A stretch of DNA of 7,018 nucleotides from Armatimonadota bacterium (GTDB taxonomy: Bacteria; Armatimonadota; HRBIN16). The stretch spans positions 1 through 7,018 of the forward strand of contig JAPWUZ010000140.1 in assembly GCA_028275265.1 (NCBI GenBank), written 5' to 3'. Shown piece after piece: positions 1 through 6,318 of the stretch (position 1 is the first letter of the stretch; the number at the start of each line of letters is the position of its first letter). A model generated the notes under the pieces. The model was not told the origin of the DNA. It did no database searches and saw nothing but the letters and a program-made list of their open reading frames with translations. A program made the position numbers and the translations under genes.

Positions 1-592
1 TTTCTACGTAGCGCTTGATTTGCGCAATCGCGTTGTAGATACCGGTGATCAGGGGGTCACCCTGTACGTTAACACTCATGACCACAGCGGGGCTGACTTC
101 GATATTCAGGTCACCGTGGTCGCCGTGATAAGTGAGCGTATCGCCAGACACGCTGAACGGAGCCGTCAGGGTCTGCAATCCGCCAAAGATGAAGCGGTCG
201 CCGTAAGTGGTGTTATTTCCGATGCTGACAATCTCCGCCAGAATCTGTCCTATCTGTTGTGCGATGGCAGCGCGCCCCTCCGGGTTTTGTGTATCGGTCG
301 CCGCCTGTATGGCGAGGCTCTTTGCTTGGCGAACCAGGTCATTCAGGTTCTCCAGCGCAACGTCGGTGATAGAGAGAAAGTTCTTGGCGGTTTTGAGGTT
401 ACGCTGGTACTGCTCGCTCTCCTGCAGCAGACGATGCAGGGTGATACCCAGCGACGCACCAAAGGGGTCATCAGAAGGTCGCTGGATGCGTTTGCCCGTT
501 ATCACCGTTTGCTGTGCCAGGTGGTAGCGCTCGTAATTGCGCTCCATGACCTGTTGCATTGCGTTAAGCATCTGTGCCGTGCTAATACGCAT
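1..592 (-). CDS. flgL: Flagellar hook-associated protein 3 (hook-filament junction protein FlgL), 3' end cut by window
   Basis: FlgL forms the second ring of the hook-filament junction, outside the cell between FlgK and the flagellin filament. It is exported by the flagellar type III system. The visible frame gives 197 residues of a protein usually near 300. It begins MRISTAQML, and the flagellin-like N-terminal D0/D1 helix carries TGKRIQRPSDDP at residues 32-43, the family signature. A second long helix follows, with NLKTAKNFLSITDVALENL around 62-80, then a turn to beta-rich sequence (GDRFIFGG and after). The ATG at 592 is preceded by GGGAG with a 10-base spacer, and the flgK stop lies 21 bases upstream, so the two genes are co-transcribed. 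The frame runs open off the left edge; the C-terminal helix is not visible. Flagellin itself is an unlikely alternative, given the FlgK neighbour and the N-terminal sequence. Confidence 0.95.
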   Translation of the reverse strand, partial: MRISTAQMLNAMQQVMERNYERYHLAQQTVITGKRIQRPSDDPFGASLGITLHRLLQESEQYQRNLKTAKNFLSITDVALENLNDLVRQAKSLAIQAATDTQNPEGRAAIAQQIGQILAEIVSIGNNTTYGDRFIFGGLQTLTAPFSVSGDTLTYHGDHGDLNIEVSPAVVMSVNVQGDPLITGIYNAIAQIKRYVE

Positions 593-602
593 GCTCCATC
601 AT

Positions 603-607
603 CTCCC
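603..607 (-). promoter_or_regulatory. Ribosome-binding site of flgL
   Basis: GGGAG on the minus strand, 10 bases before the flgL ATG at 592. A second GGAG lies only 2 bases before that ATG, too close to serve. An ATG at 599 is out of frame with flgL. Confidence 0.6.
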
Positions 608-613
608 TTTACA

Positions 614-1987
614 TTATCGGCGTCCGGCAAATGCCGCCAGCATATCGGCAATGGCGGCATCCATAATGCTTATCAGTTGAGCCGCCGCCTGATAGCTGCG
701 CTGGTAGCGCAGCAGGTTGGACATTTCCTCGTCCATATTCACTCCGGAGACCGCCTCTCGCTCGGCTTGCAGGCTCTGCAGAATAATCTTCTGGTTTTCC
801 TGACCAGTGGACGCTGCGCGGGTATGTTCCCCCAGTTCCGCCACCAGCGCGCTATAGAAATCGGGTATGGTCTTATTGTCCAGATTCGCGACGGGCTGCT
901 GGCGCAATCTCGCTATTTCCAGTGCCTTATTGCCGTCACCAGGCGCAGGTGTCACTCCCGCTGCAATATGGTTGATATCGAGAACGTCGTCACTTACCCG
1001 GATGCTCAGTGCATCGCTACCTTCCAGCAGACGGTAACCCGTATTGCCATCGAGCCCATAACCTGACTGATGAACAGCGTTGACGGAATCGATCAGTTCT
1101 TTTGCCAGCCTGTCCAGCCGGTCCCGGTAGGTACGGACGTATTCCATGGCGTCCATGAGTCCGCGCACGCTTCCGCCGCCGATGTACGCCCGTACATCTG
1201 CGCCATTGGTGAACATTTTGTTGATATAATCCGCCTCGTCGGGTAGAGGATTTGCACGTTCCGCCTCTACCAGGACGAACTCGCCCAGAGATAGCCTCAC
1301 AGTGCCGTCCGACAGCTCCGTCGTACGAACTTCGACGTATTCGGAAAGTTTTTCTATAAGGCTGGTCCGTTTATCCAACAGGTCATTGGGCGTTGTGCCC
1401 AGTGCCTTGTTATAGCGTATTTTCACATTCAGGTCGGCGATGCTCTGGGCAATAGAGTTGATTTCACCTGCCGTCGCCTGCACCCGCTGCTCCATCTCTG
1501 CAAAGATTTCATCCAGTCGCCCTGCCAGCTGCCGAAAGGTACGTGTCACACCCTCCACCTGCTGGTACACACTGGCTCGCACTCCGACGTTCTCCGGGTT
1601 GGCAGACAGTTCCTGAAAGGCGTTGAAGAAGCCGATAATCTGCCGGGACAGACCGGCATCCGTCGGTTCACTGAAGACATCCTCCACCTGCGTCAATCGC
1701 TGATAAAGCGTGTTCAGCCGGTGGTACTGACTGCTGGTGTTGGCAACTCGCCCGTCAAGGAACATGTCTCGTATCCGCTGGATGCTCTCCACGCGGACGC
1801 CGCTGCCCATGAACAGCGTCATGACACCCTCCAGCAGCAGAGGTTCCGTGGTAGCAAGGTTCACCCTCTGGCGCGAATAGCCGGGCGTGTTGATATTCGC
1901 CAGGTTATGACCCGTTGTGTTCATGGCCATCTGCATCGATTGCAGGGCGCGCGACGCCAGTTCTATCCCGAAGAACGTCCAGGGCAT
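614..1987 (-). CDS. flgK: Flagellar hook-associated protein 1 (hook-filament junction protein FlgK)
   Basis: FlgK is the first hook-filament junction protein, assembled on the hook tip and exported with help from FlgN. The protein has 457 residues. Its N-terminus FFGIELASRALQS leads into NTPGYSRQ at residues 33-40, the flagellar rod/hook-family signature in its FlgK form. A long coiled D1 region follows at about 85-215. The C-terminal signature VNMDEEMSNLLRYQRSYQ starts at residue 416 and continues as the D0 helix. At 457 residues it is shorter than the roughly 550 of enteric FlgK, which suggests smaller variable outer domains; many non-enteric FlgK proteins are like this. The ATG at 1987 has GGAGG 9 bases upstream, inside the last codons of flgN. 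The gap to flgN is 4 bases and to flgL 21 bases. Confidence 0.97.
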   Translation of the reverse strand: MPWTFFGIELASRALQSMQMAMNTTGHNLANINTPGYSRQRVNLATTEPLLLEGVMTLFMGSGVRVESIQRIRDMFLDGRVANTSSQYHRLNTLYQRLTQVEDVFSEPTDAGLSRQIIGFFNAFQELSANPENVGVRASVYQQVEGVTRTFRQLAGRLDEIFAEMEQRVQATAGEINSIAQSIADLNVKIRYNKALGTTPNDLLDKRTSLIEKLSEYVEVRTTELSDGTVRLSLGEFVLVEAERANPLPDEADYINKMFTNGADVRAYIGGGSVRGLMDAMEYVRTYRDRLDRLAKELIDSVNAVHQSGYGLDGNTGYRLLEGSDALSIRVSDDVLDINHIAAGVTPAPGDGNKALEIARLRQQPVANLDNKTIPDFYSALVAELGEHTRAASTGQENQKIILQSLQAEREAVSGVNMDEEMSNLLRYQRSYQAAAQLISIMDAAIADMLAAFAGRR

Positions 1988-1991
1988 AAAG

Positions 1992-2492
1992 CTAAACCTC
2001 CGTGTTCAGGATGACCGCTACCCCCGTGCTGGACTGCGGGTGGTAGCTCGCCTGATTAGAAGCGGCGTTCACCACCAGCGCCAGCCAGGTATTCACCGTT
2101 TCCGCCGCGTGTTGCACCAGGGTGCGGTTACGTTCGTTTAACGTTTGCAGCTGGCGGATGTCCTGAAGCAGCTCTCTCTGAAGCCATTTCAGCGCGCGTG
2201 CTGCGTTTTCCGGGGCGAGGCATGCGCAGTCCGACAGCGTTGGGGGCTGCGCGTGCAGTCCCACTGCCTCGCCGATGCGGCGAGCGACATCCTTGCGGTG
2301 GTGCTCCAGCATGTCTATCTCGTCAAGATGTAGCGCCTGTTCCTGGGTAATCTCCGCCAGCCTCTGTACATTCGCTTCCGCTAGCGCGTGTGTTTGCTCG
2401 CGTGCCAGACCGATTAGCGCGCGGATATGTCTGCGCTGTTCGCGCAGGTTGGATATCAGTTCACGCCACAGAGCATTATCCTGTTTGTTCAT
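1992..2492 (-). CDS. flgN: Flagellar export chaperone FlgN
   Basis: FlgN-type chaperones are small, helical cytoplasmic proteins that bind the C-terminal helices of FlgK and FlgL and deliver them to the flagellar export gate. The frame from ATG 2492 gives 166 residues, almost all predicted helix. A long charged amphipathic stretch spans about residues 5-75 (LWRELISNLREQRRHIRALI, then LAEITQEQALHLDEIDML and HHRKDVARRIG), and a second helix covers about 95-145. This pattern of a Leu/Glu-rich first helix with the HHRKDVARRI element fits the FlgN family (Pfam FlgN), but sequence conservation in the family is low. The position directly before flgK and flgL supports the call. The frame stays open upstream to 2549, but the ATG at 2492 has AGGAGG 8 bases away, so I choose it. 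It overlaps the end of flgJ by 17 bases. Confidence 0.87.
   Translation of the reverse strand: MNKQDNALWRELISNLREQRRHIRALIGLAREQTHALAEANVQRLAEITQEQALHLDEIDMLEHHRKDVARRIGEAVGLHAQPPTLSDCACLAPENAARALKWLQRELLQDIRQLQTLNERNRTLVQHAAETVNTWLALVVNAASNQASYHPQSSTGVAVILNTEV
1997..2001 (-). promoter_or_regulatory. Ribosome-binding site of flgK, inside the end of flgN
   Basis: GGAGG on the minus strand, 9 bases before the flgK ATG. It lies within the last codons of flgN, whose TAG stop is at 1992-1994, so a ribosome finishing the chaperone terminates on top of the start signal of its client. Translational coupling is likely but inferred. Confidence 0.7.
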
Positions 2493-2778
2493 GTTCGTTC
2501 CCTCCTGAACCCCTCTCAGGCGTTTGCAGATACGGGCTGAGTTTCTCATATATCAGCCTGCCCAGTCCGAGCTGGTCGCTCTGCGCCAGCTGCCTTGCCA
2601 GCGCTTCGTCCATCATGTCGGTGTACATCTGGATAGTGTAGCTGGACTGGGTGCTGACGATGGTGCGGCGCATGGCACGTAGCAGCTGGTGCAGGAACTG
2701 CGCTTCCAGTTGCCGCGCGGCATCACGCAGCTTCCAGCGCTGAATGTCCATCGTCTCGCGGGGCTCCACGCGCATCAT
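2476..2778 (-). CDS. flgJ: Rod-binding protein, FlgJ N-terminal domain only
   Basis: This 100-residue protein matches the N-terminal rod-binding domain of FlgJ, which acts as a cap or scaffold for rod assembly in the periplasm. Visible family features are KLRDAARQLEAQFLHQLLRAMR at about residues 16-37, then YTDMMDEALARQLAQSDQLGLG at about 52-73. The C-terminal muramidase (glucosaminidase) domain of enteric FlgJ, which brings that protein to about 310 residues, is absent; the frame simply stops. Single-domain forms are common outside gamma- and betaproteobacteria, so I do not read this as a truncation. Its ATG at 2778 overlaps the flgI stop by 4 bases (ATGA). A second ATG at 2775 sits at better spacing from GGAGG (7 versus 4 bases) and may be the true start. 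The end overlaps flgN by 17 bases. Confidence 0.92.
   Translation of the reverse strand: MMRVEPRETMDIQRWKLRDAARQLEAQFLHQLLRAMRRTIVSTQSSYTIQMYTDMMDEALARQLAQSDQLGLGRLIYEKLSPYLQTPERGSGGNEHEQTG
2501..2506 (-). promoter_or_regulatory. Ribosome-binding site of flgN, inside flgJ
   Basis: AGGAGG on the minus strand, 8 bases before the ATG at 2492. It decides this start over longer in-frame starts reaching 2549. Its first three bases also belong to a small inverted repeat at 2504-2520 (CCTGA, 7-base loop, TCAGG) that could partly hide it. Confidence 0.7.
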
Positions 2779-3890
2779 TGCACCTCCACTTCTGCATGGA
2801 GCGCGCCCGCCGCTCTCAACGCCTGCAAGATGGACATCAAGTCGCGCGGGCTGACTCCCAGCGCGTTCAGCGCCTTCACCAGCTGCTCCACGGTGACCGC
2901 TTCGGGCAGGGCGACCAACCGCTCGGCTTGCTCCGTTAGCTTCACATCTCGGCGGGTAGTAACTGCCGTGGTGCCACCCGATAGCGGATTGGGCTGGGAC
3001 ACCTGCGGTTTGGCATCGATACGCACCGTGAGGTTGCCGTGAGCCACCGCCGCCGGAGCCAGTGTCACGTTTCCACCTAGCACCACCGTGCCCGTGCGTT
3101 CGTTGATCACCACGCGGGCAGGGGCATCCGGCTGTACGGTTATTTCCTGCAGGGCGGCAATCAGCGTCACGACATCTTCGCGGTCTTCACCGCTCATGTC
3201 CACCCTGATCGTAGCGGCGTCCAGCGCACGAGGAATGGTCTGCGGAAACTTCTGCCGGATGGCGGATGCCACCCGAGCTGCGGTGGTGAAATCAGGCGTG
3301 TTCAGCGTAATGAACACGCTGTTGTCCTTGACCACACTGGCAGGCACTTCGCGCTCCACAATGGCTCCCGCCGGTATCCTCCCGACAGTCAGGTGGTTCT
3401 TCTGCTGGGACGACCCACCCGACGACGCGCCGAAACCACCAACTGAAATCGGTCCCTGTGCCACGGCATACACGTTGCCGTCTGCACCCATCAGCGGAGT
3501 TTGCAGCAACGTGCCCCCCTGCAGAGAGCGAGCGTCGCCGATAGAGGAAATGGTGACATCGATCCTGCTCCCCTCCTTTGCAAAGGGAGGAAGGTCTGCG
3601 GTCACCACGACCGCAGCGATGTTCTTGACCTTCATCTGCCCGGCGGGTACACTGATGCCAAAGCGTTGCAGCATGTTTGCCACCGATTGCGTGGTAAACA
3701 GCGTACCCTTGCTGTCTCCGGTGCCCTCCAGTCCGACCACCAGCCCGTAGCCAATCAGCTGGTTGCCGCGCGCGCCATACACCTGTGCGATGTCTTTCAA
3801 ACGCACATCCGGCGTTGCCAGTGCCAGCACGGCGCAGGCGCACATACCGATAACGATGGACGCCGCTTGTTTCATCTTCTGCCACCCCAT
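2775..3890 (-). CDS. flgI: Flagellar P-ring protein FlgI
   Basis: FlgI forms the P-ring around the rod in the peptidoglycan layer, after Sec export and chaperoning by FlgA. From ATG 3890 the protein has 371 residues, the normal length. A signal peptide (hydrophobic core about residues 9-25, likely cleaved after VLALA) leads into VRLKDIAQVYGARGNQL and GYGLVVGLEGTGD at 47-59, the strongest family signature. INERTGTVVLGG starts at 262 and VAHGNLTV follows it. The C-terminal LVKALNALGVSPRDL starts at 337, and the protein ends AGALHAEVEVQ. The only cysteines (17 and 19) are in the signal peptide. No strong ribosome-binding site precedes 3890; an in-frame ATG at 3875 (MKQAAS) has a weak GGGGTGG 6 bases upstream and still leaves a full signal peptide, so the start is uncertain. 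It follows flgH by 11 bases. Confidence 0.97.
   Translation of the reverse strand: MGWQKMKQAASIVIGMCACAVLALATPDVRLKDIAQVYGARGNQLIGYGLVVGLEGTGDSKGTLFTTQSVANMLQRFGISVPAGQMKVKNIAAVVVTADLPPFAKEGSRIDVTISSIGDARSLQGGTLLQTPLMGADGNVYAVAQGPISVGGFGASSGGSSQQKNHLTVGRIPAGAIVEREVPASVVKDNSVFITLNTPDFTTAARVASAIRQKFPQTIPRALDAATIRVDMSGEDREDVVTLIAALQEITVQPDAPARVVINERTGTVVLGGNVTLAPAAVAHGNLTVRIDAKPQVSQPNPLSGGTTAVTTRRDVKLTEQAERLVALPEAVTVEQLVKALNALGVSPRDLMSILQALRAAGALHAEVEVQ
2782..2787 (-). promoter_or_regulatory. Ribosome-binding site of flgJ, inside the end of flgI
   Basis: GGAGGT on the minus strand within the last codons of flgI. The core GGAGG is 4 bases from the ATG at 2778 and 7 bases from the ATG at 2775, which favours the second ATG. 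Confidence 0.65.
3572..3590 (-). repeat. Imperfect inverted repeat inside flgI
   Basis: The perfect 12-base palindrome CCTTTGCAAAGG (3575-3586) is extended on both sides by CCT and AGG with one bulged G. It encodes the PPFAKEG stretch of FlgI, where other family members have a closely similar sequence, so part of it is constrained by the protein. No second copy is seen in the window. It could be chance or an exapted palindromic repeat. Confidence 0.4.
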
Positions 3891-3901
3891 CAAGCGTTAT
3901 C

Positions 3902-4471
3902 TCAGAACAGCCACTTCAGCAGTTTCGTCAGCAACCCTTCGTGTTGTTTGTTGCCGACAGGTCCCTTGCCCTCGTAATGAATCTCCGCCTGCGCGATGGC
4001 GGTAGAGGGAACCGTGTTCTCTGCCGACACATCTTCTGGTCGTACGATACCGGTCAACACAATCTTCTCTTTCTCGCCGTTCACGCCAACCGTGCGGGTG
4101 CCTTCGACCTTCAGGTTGCCGTTGGGAAGCACCTCCTTCACGACCACGCTGATTTTGCCTACCAGCGTTCCGCTTCGGGTGGTGCTGCCAGAAGCCTGCG
4201 AGCCAGTCTTGCCGCTGACCGACCATTCGGGCAGCATACTGAGCAACGGACCCACACCCGGTTTGGTGGATGCCGAGTCGCTCTTGCTGGTTTTGGTGTC
4301 GGCGCGGCTCGACGCGGTGGTGCTTTCGTAGATGAGCACCGTTAACACATCGCCCTCTTTGACTGCCTTGCGGTCGGCGTACAGGCTGCGATTGCCGTCT
4401 TTCCACAGCGAGTCTGACAGGGCGTACCCAGAAACCCAGATGATGAGTAATGCCACAGCTAACACTCTCAT
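3902..4471 (-). CDS. flgH: Flagellar L-ring protein FlgH, without lipobox
   Basis: FlgH forms the L-ring in the outer membrane through which the rod passes. From ATG 4471 the protein has 189 residues. The signal peptide MRVLAVALLIIWVSGYALS runs directly into SLWKDG (21-26) and GDVLTVLIYE (40-49). VLPNGNL is at 114-120, GIVRPEDV at 141-148, and NTVPSTAIAQAEIHYEGKG from 152; all are family signatures. There is no cysteine anywhere, so it cannot be lipidated as enteric FlgH is. The frame opens earlier at ATG 4486, but GGAGG at 4480-4484 lies after that codon and 8 bases before ATG 4471, so the shorter start is preferred. It begins 16 bases after the flgA stop and ends 11 bases before flgI. Confidence 0.96.
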   Translation of the reverse strand: MRVLAVALLIIWVSGYALSDSLWKDGNRSLYADRKAVKEGDVLTVLIYESTTASSRADTKTSKSDSASTKPGVGPLLSMLPEWSVSGKTGSQASGSTTRSGTLVGKISVVVKEVLPNGNLKVEGTRTVGVNGEKEKIVLTGIVRPEDVSAENTVPSTAIAQAEIHYEGKGPVGNKQHEGLLTKLLKWLF

Positions 4472-4479
4472 CGTTTTTG

Positions 4480-4484
4480 CCTCC
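4480..4484 (-). promoter_or_regulatory. Ribosome-binding site that sets the flgH start
   Basis: GGAGG on the minus strand, 8 bases before the ATG at 4471. The alternative upstream ATG at 4486 immediately precedes this motif and has no Shine-Dalgarno sequence of its own, so initiation at 4471 is the better reading. Confidence 0.75.
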
Positions 4485-4487
4485 ATC

Positions 4488-5441
4488 TCATGGCATGTCC
4501 ACCGTCACTGTCTCCGCGTCCAGCACGGTAGCCAGTAGGGTCTTGCGCGTATCGGTTACCTGCACGCGAATGCGTGCGCTTGCCTTGCCGTCCTGCAACG
4601 CGACCGCGCTGGTTTCCACCACAGCTCCCGCGAGCCTGACCAGCAGCTTCACGTTCTGCCCACGACGTATCACGGCGGGTTCCTCCACTGCCGAACGCTT
4701 CAGCGGTTGCCCGGCAGCCACCCTGTAGCGAGCGATTTTGCCCGCCACCTCAGCAGGGTCGCTCAGCAGGTCGGGGTCATCTGTAGCGACAGCAATTCGT
4801 TGAATCGCTACCACGTCGCACTCGATGGTCTCACCGGCGCGGATTGTCCTTTGGGCAACCAGCACCTCACGCCAGCGGTTGACGCGCAGGCGCACGTTCA
4901 GCGTCACTGGCGAAGCCCCCGGACAATTCACCTGTACCGGCACCAGGTACAAACCTGCGCCCAGCGAGCGGGGCTCGCCTGCGGAGACCTGCACATCGCC
5001 GGCGGGCAGCGAGAGGTCGCGTACCGGCGCATCGCATATCGCCTGCGCATCATCTGGCAAGGATGCTGTTTCTCGCAGTTTCTGAATTGCCGCGTCTATC
5101 GCCCGTTGTGCCGGAAAGAGATGGGATTCCCGTCTCACCACTATTCTCGCCGGAGCGACGATCTCCAAAGCCTCCGGGCGAATCCCGTGCTGGCGCAGGC
5201 GGGTGACAATCTGCTCCGTCGTGATGGCGCGTTCTAATCCGGGCAGGGGAGAGGTTCCCAGCACCACGCCTGCCAGCCTATCCCGCATCTGGGCATCCGC
5301 GCCGCTGAAGGTGGCAACGTCACCAAGAGTAAACTGAGCGTTTTTAACCACACTCACTTCGCGCACCTCAATACGCGGCTGCTGGATACCCCATGCACCT
5401 GCTGCCACCACTGCGATGAGGATAGAGAAGAACGCCCGCAT
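4488..5441 (-). CDS. flgA: Flagellar P-ring assembly chaperone FlgA (SAF domain)
   Basis: FlgA is a periplasmic chaperone required to assemble FlgI into the P-ring. The protein has 317 residues from ATG 5441. A Sec signal peptide (MRAFFSILIAVVAAGAWG) is followed by an N-terminal region rich in beta-type sequence. The SAF/ChapFlgA region covers about 192-317: VLVAQRTIRAGETIECDVV, then GKIARYRVAAGQPLKRSAV, EPAVIRRGQNVKLLVRLAG, VALQDGKASARIRVQ and a last strand ETVTVDMP. At 317 residues it is clearly longer than enteric FlgA (about 220), owing to a longer N-terminal part; long forms are known in other phyla. The frame also allows GTG at 5444, but AGGTGA at 5448-5453 is 6 bases from the ATG and only 3 from the GTG. 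It begins 12 bases after the flgG stop and sits immediately before flgH and flgI, its functional partners. Confidence 0.94.
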   Translation of the reverse strand: MRAFFSILIAVVAAGAWGIQQPRIEVREVSVVKNAQFTLGDVATFSGADAQMRDRLAGVVLGTSPLPGLERAITTEQIVTRLRQHGIRPEALEIVAPARIVVRRESHLFPAQRAIDAAIQKLRETASLPDDAQAICDAPVRDLSLPAGDVQVSAGEPRSLGAGLYLVPVQVNCPGASPVTLNVRLRVNRWREVLVAQRTIRAGETIECDVVAIQRIAVATDDPDLLSDPAEVAGKIARYRVAAGQPLKRSAVEEPAVIRRGQNVKLLVRLAGAVVETSAVALQDGKASARIRVQVTDTRKTLLATVLDAETVTVDMP

Positions 5442-5447
5442 CACCTG

Positions 5448-5453
5448 TCACCT
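5448..5453 (-). promoter_or_regulatory. Ribosome-binding site of flgA
   Basis: AGGTGA on the minus strand, directly after the flgG TAG stop (5454-5456). Its 6-base spacing fits the ATG at 5441 rather than the GTG at 5444. Confidence 0.55.
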
Positions 5454-6242
5454 CTATCGCCGCAGGTTGTTGGCGATATTCAGCATCTCATCGGAGGTCT
5501 GGATGGCTTTCGCGCTGATTTCGTAGGCGCGTTGGGCGATAATCATCGCCACCATCTCATCCACTATCTGCACGTTGGACATCTCCAGCATGTTCTGGGC
5601 AACCGTGCCGAAGCCTTGTTCACCAGGCGCGCCTTCGACCGGGTCGCCCGACGCTGCGGTGGGTTTGTACAGGTTTTGCCCCAGATGTTGCAGACCGCTC
5701 GGATTGATGAAACGCGCCAGCTGGATTTGCCCAACCTCATCGGGCGTTGTTTGCCCAGCCCGCAGGACGGATACCGTACCGTCTTTACCGATAGTGATGG
5801 TCTGCGCGTCCTGCGGGATGATAATCTCCGGCTCCAGCGGGTAGCCGTCAGAAGTCACGAGCCGCCCCTGCACATCGATCTTGAGCGCGCCGTCCCGGGT
5901 GTATGCCACTGTACCGTCGGGCAACAGCACCTTGAAGAAGCCGTCGCCCTCTATCGCCAGGTCGGTGGGGTTGTCGGTCTTCTGGAGCGTGCCCGTGGTG
6001 AAGATGGTGGCGGTGGAAACCGGACGTACGCCCAGCCCGACGTTTAGTCCGGTGGGTACCTGTGCTCCTCGAGCAGCAGTGGTTCCTGCCGGGCGAAGCG
6101 TTTGATACAACAGGTCCTGAAAGTCTGCACGGCTACGCTTGAAGCCGACCGTGTTGACATTCGCCAGGTTGTTGGCGATGACATCCAGATGTAACTGCTG
6201 TGCAGCCATGCCGGTCGCCGATGTGAAAAGCGCCCGCATCAT
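5454..6242 (-). CDS. flgG: Flagellar distal rod protein FlgG
   Basis: FlgG builds the distal rod that crosses the periplasm and passes through the P- and L-rings. The protein has 262 residues, the usual length. The N-terminal helix SATGMAAQQLHLDVIANN leads into LANVNTVGFK at 26-35, the rod-protein signature. A FlgG-specific region follows, DFQDLLYQTLRPAG and then VPTGLNVGLGVRPVST, which separates FlgG from FlgF. The core DLAIEGDGFFKVLLPDG and YTRDGAL come next. The C-terminal helix has SNVQIVDEMVAMI and AQRAYE at 236-241. ATG 6242 is followed directly by a second ATG at 6239; AGGAGG at 6254-6259 is 11 bases from the first and 14 from the second, so the first is chosen. It follows flgF after a gap of 116 bases and precedes flgA by 12 bases. 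Confidence 0.98.
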   Translation of the reverse strand: MMRALFTSATGMAAQQLHLDVIANNLANVNTVGFKRSRADFQDLLYQTLRPAGTTAARGAQVPTGLNVGLGVRPVSTATIFTTGTLQKTDNPTDLAIEGDGFFKVLLPDGTVAYTRDGALKIDVQGRLVTSDGYPLEPEIIIPQDAQTITIGKDGTVSVLRAGQTTPDEVGQIQLARFINPSGLQHLGQNLYKPTAASGDPVEGAPGEQGFGTVAQNMLEMSNVQIVDEMVAMIIAQRAYEISAKAIQTSDEMLNIANNLRR

Positions 6243-6253
6243 TTTCGATCAAA

Positions 6254-6259
6254 CCTCCT
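6254..6259 (-). promoter_or_regulatory. Ribosome-binding site of flgG
   Basis: AGGAGG on the minus strand at the promoter-proximal side of flgG, 11 bases before the ATG at 6242. The spacing is slightly long and favours the first of two adjacent ATGs. Confidence 0.65.
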
Positions 6260-6286
6260 CCACAATGTTCCTGTTATCTCTGGTAC

Positions 6287-6305
6287 CCCCTCAGTCAGTC
6301 AGGGG
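6287..6305 (-). repeat. Small inverted repeat in the flgF-flgG gap
   Basis: CCCCT and AGGGG flank a 9-base loop made of a short GACT tandem. There is no T-run after it on the minus strand, so it is not a standard intrinsic terminator. The stem is only 5 base pairs and could be chance, or an RNA processing or stability element. Confidence 0.35.
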
Positions 6306-6318
6306 CGTTCATCGGCTT

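Noticed and set aside
20..1066. A 348-codon open frame on the plus strand
   Set aside because: It lies exactly codon-on-codon antisense to both flgL and flgK. In that register a stop needs a sense TTA, CTA or TCA codon, which these genes rarely use, so a long open frame arises passively. It has no recognisable domain and crosses two well-supported genes.
3088..3750. A 220-codon plus-strand open frame opposite flgI
   Set aside because: It sits fully within flgI, which is strongly supported by conserved motifs end to end. The translation has no recognisable family pattern.
3831..3839. Possible lipoprotein signal in FlgI (MCAC)
   Set aside because: The residues before either cysteine do not match a lipobox well, and the hydrophobic core continues past them to a good signal peptidase I site after VLALA.
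3897..4406. A 169-codon minus-strand frame overlapping flgH
   Set aside because: It is a shifted frame of flgH with a very Arg/Gln/Gly-rich composition typical of out-of-frame reading, whereas the flgH frame carries all family signatures.
6308..6315. GCCGATGA as a sigma-28 promoter before flgG
   Set aside because: No TAAA-like -35 element lies at the expected spacing upstream, so a promoter call is not supported; it is kept only as a note within the gap finding.
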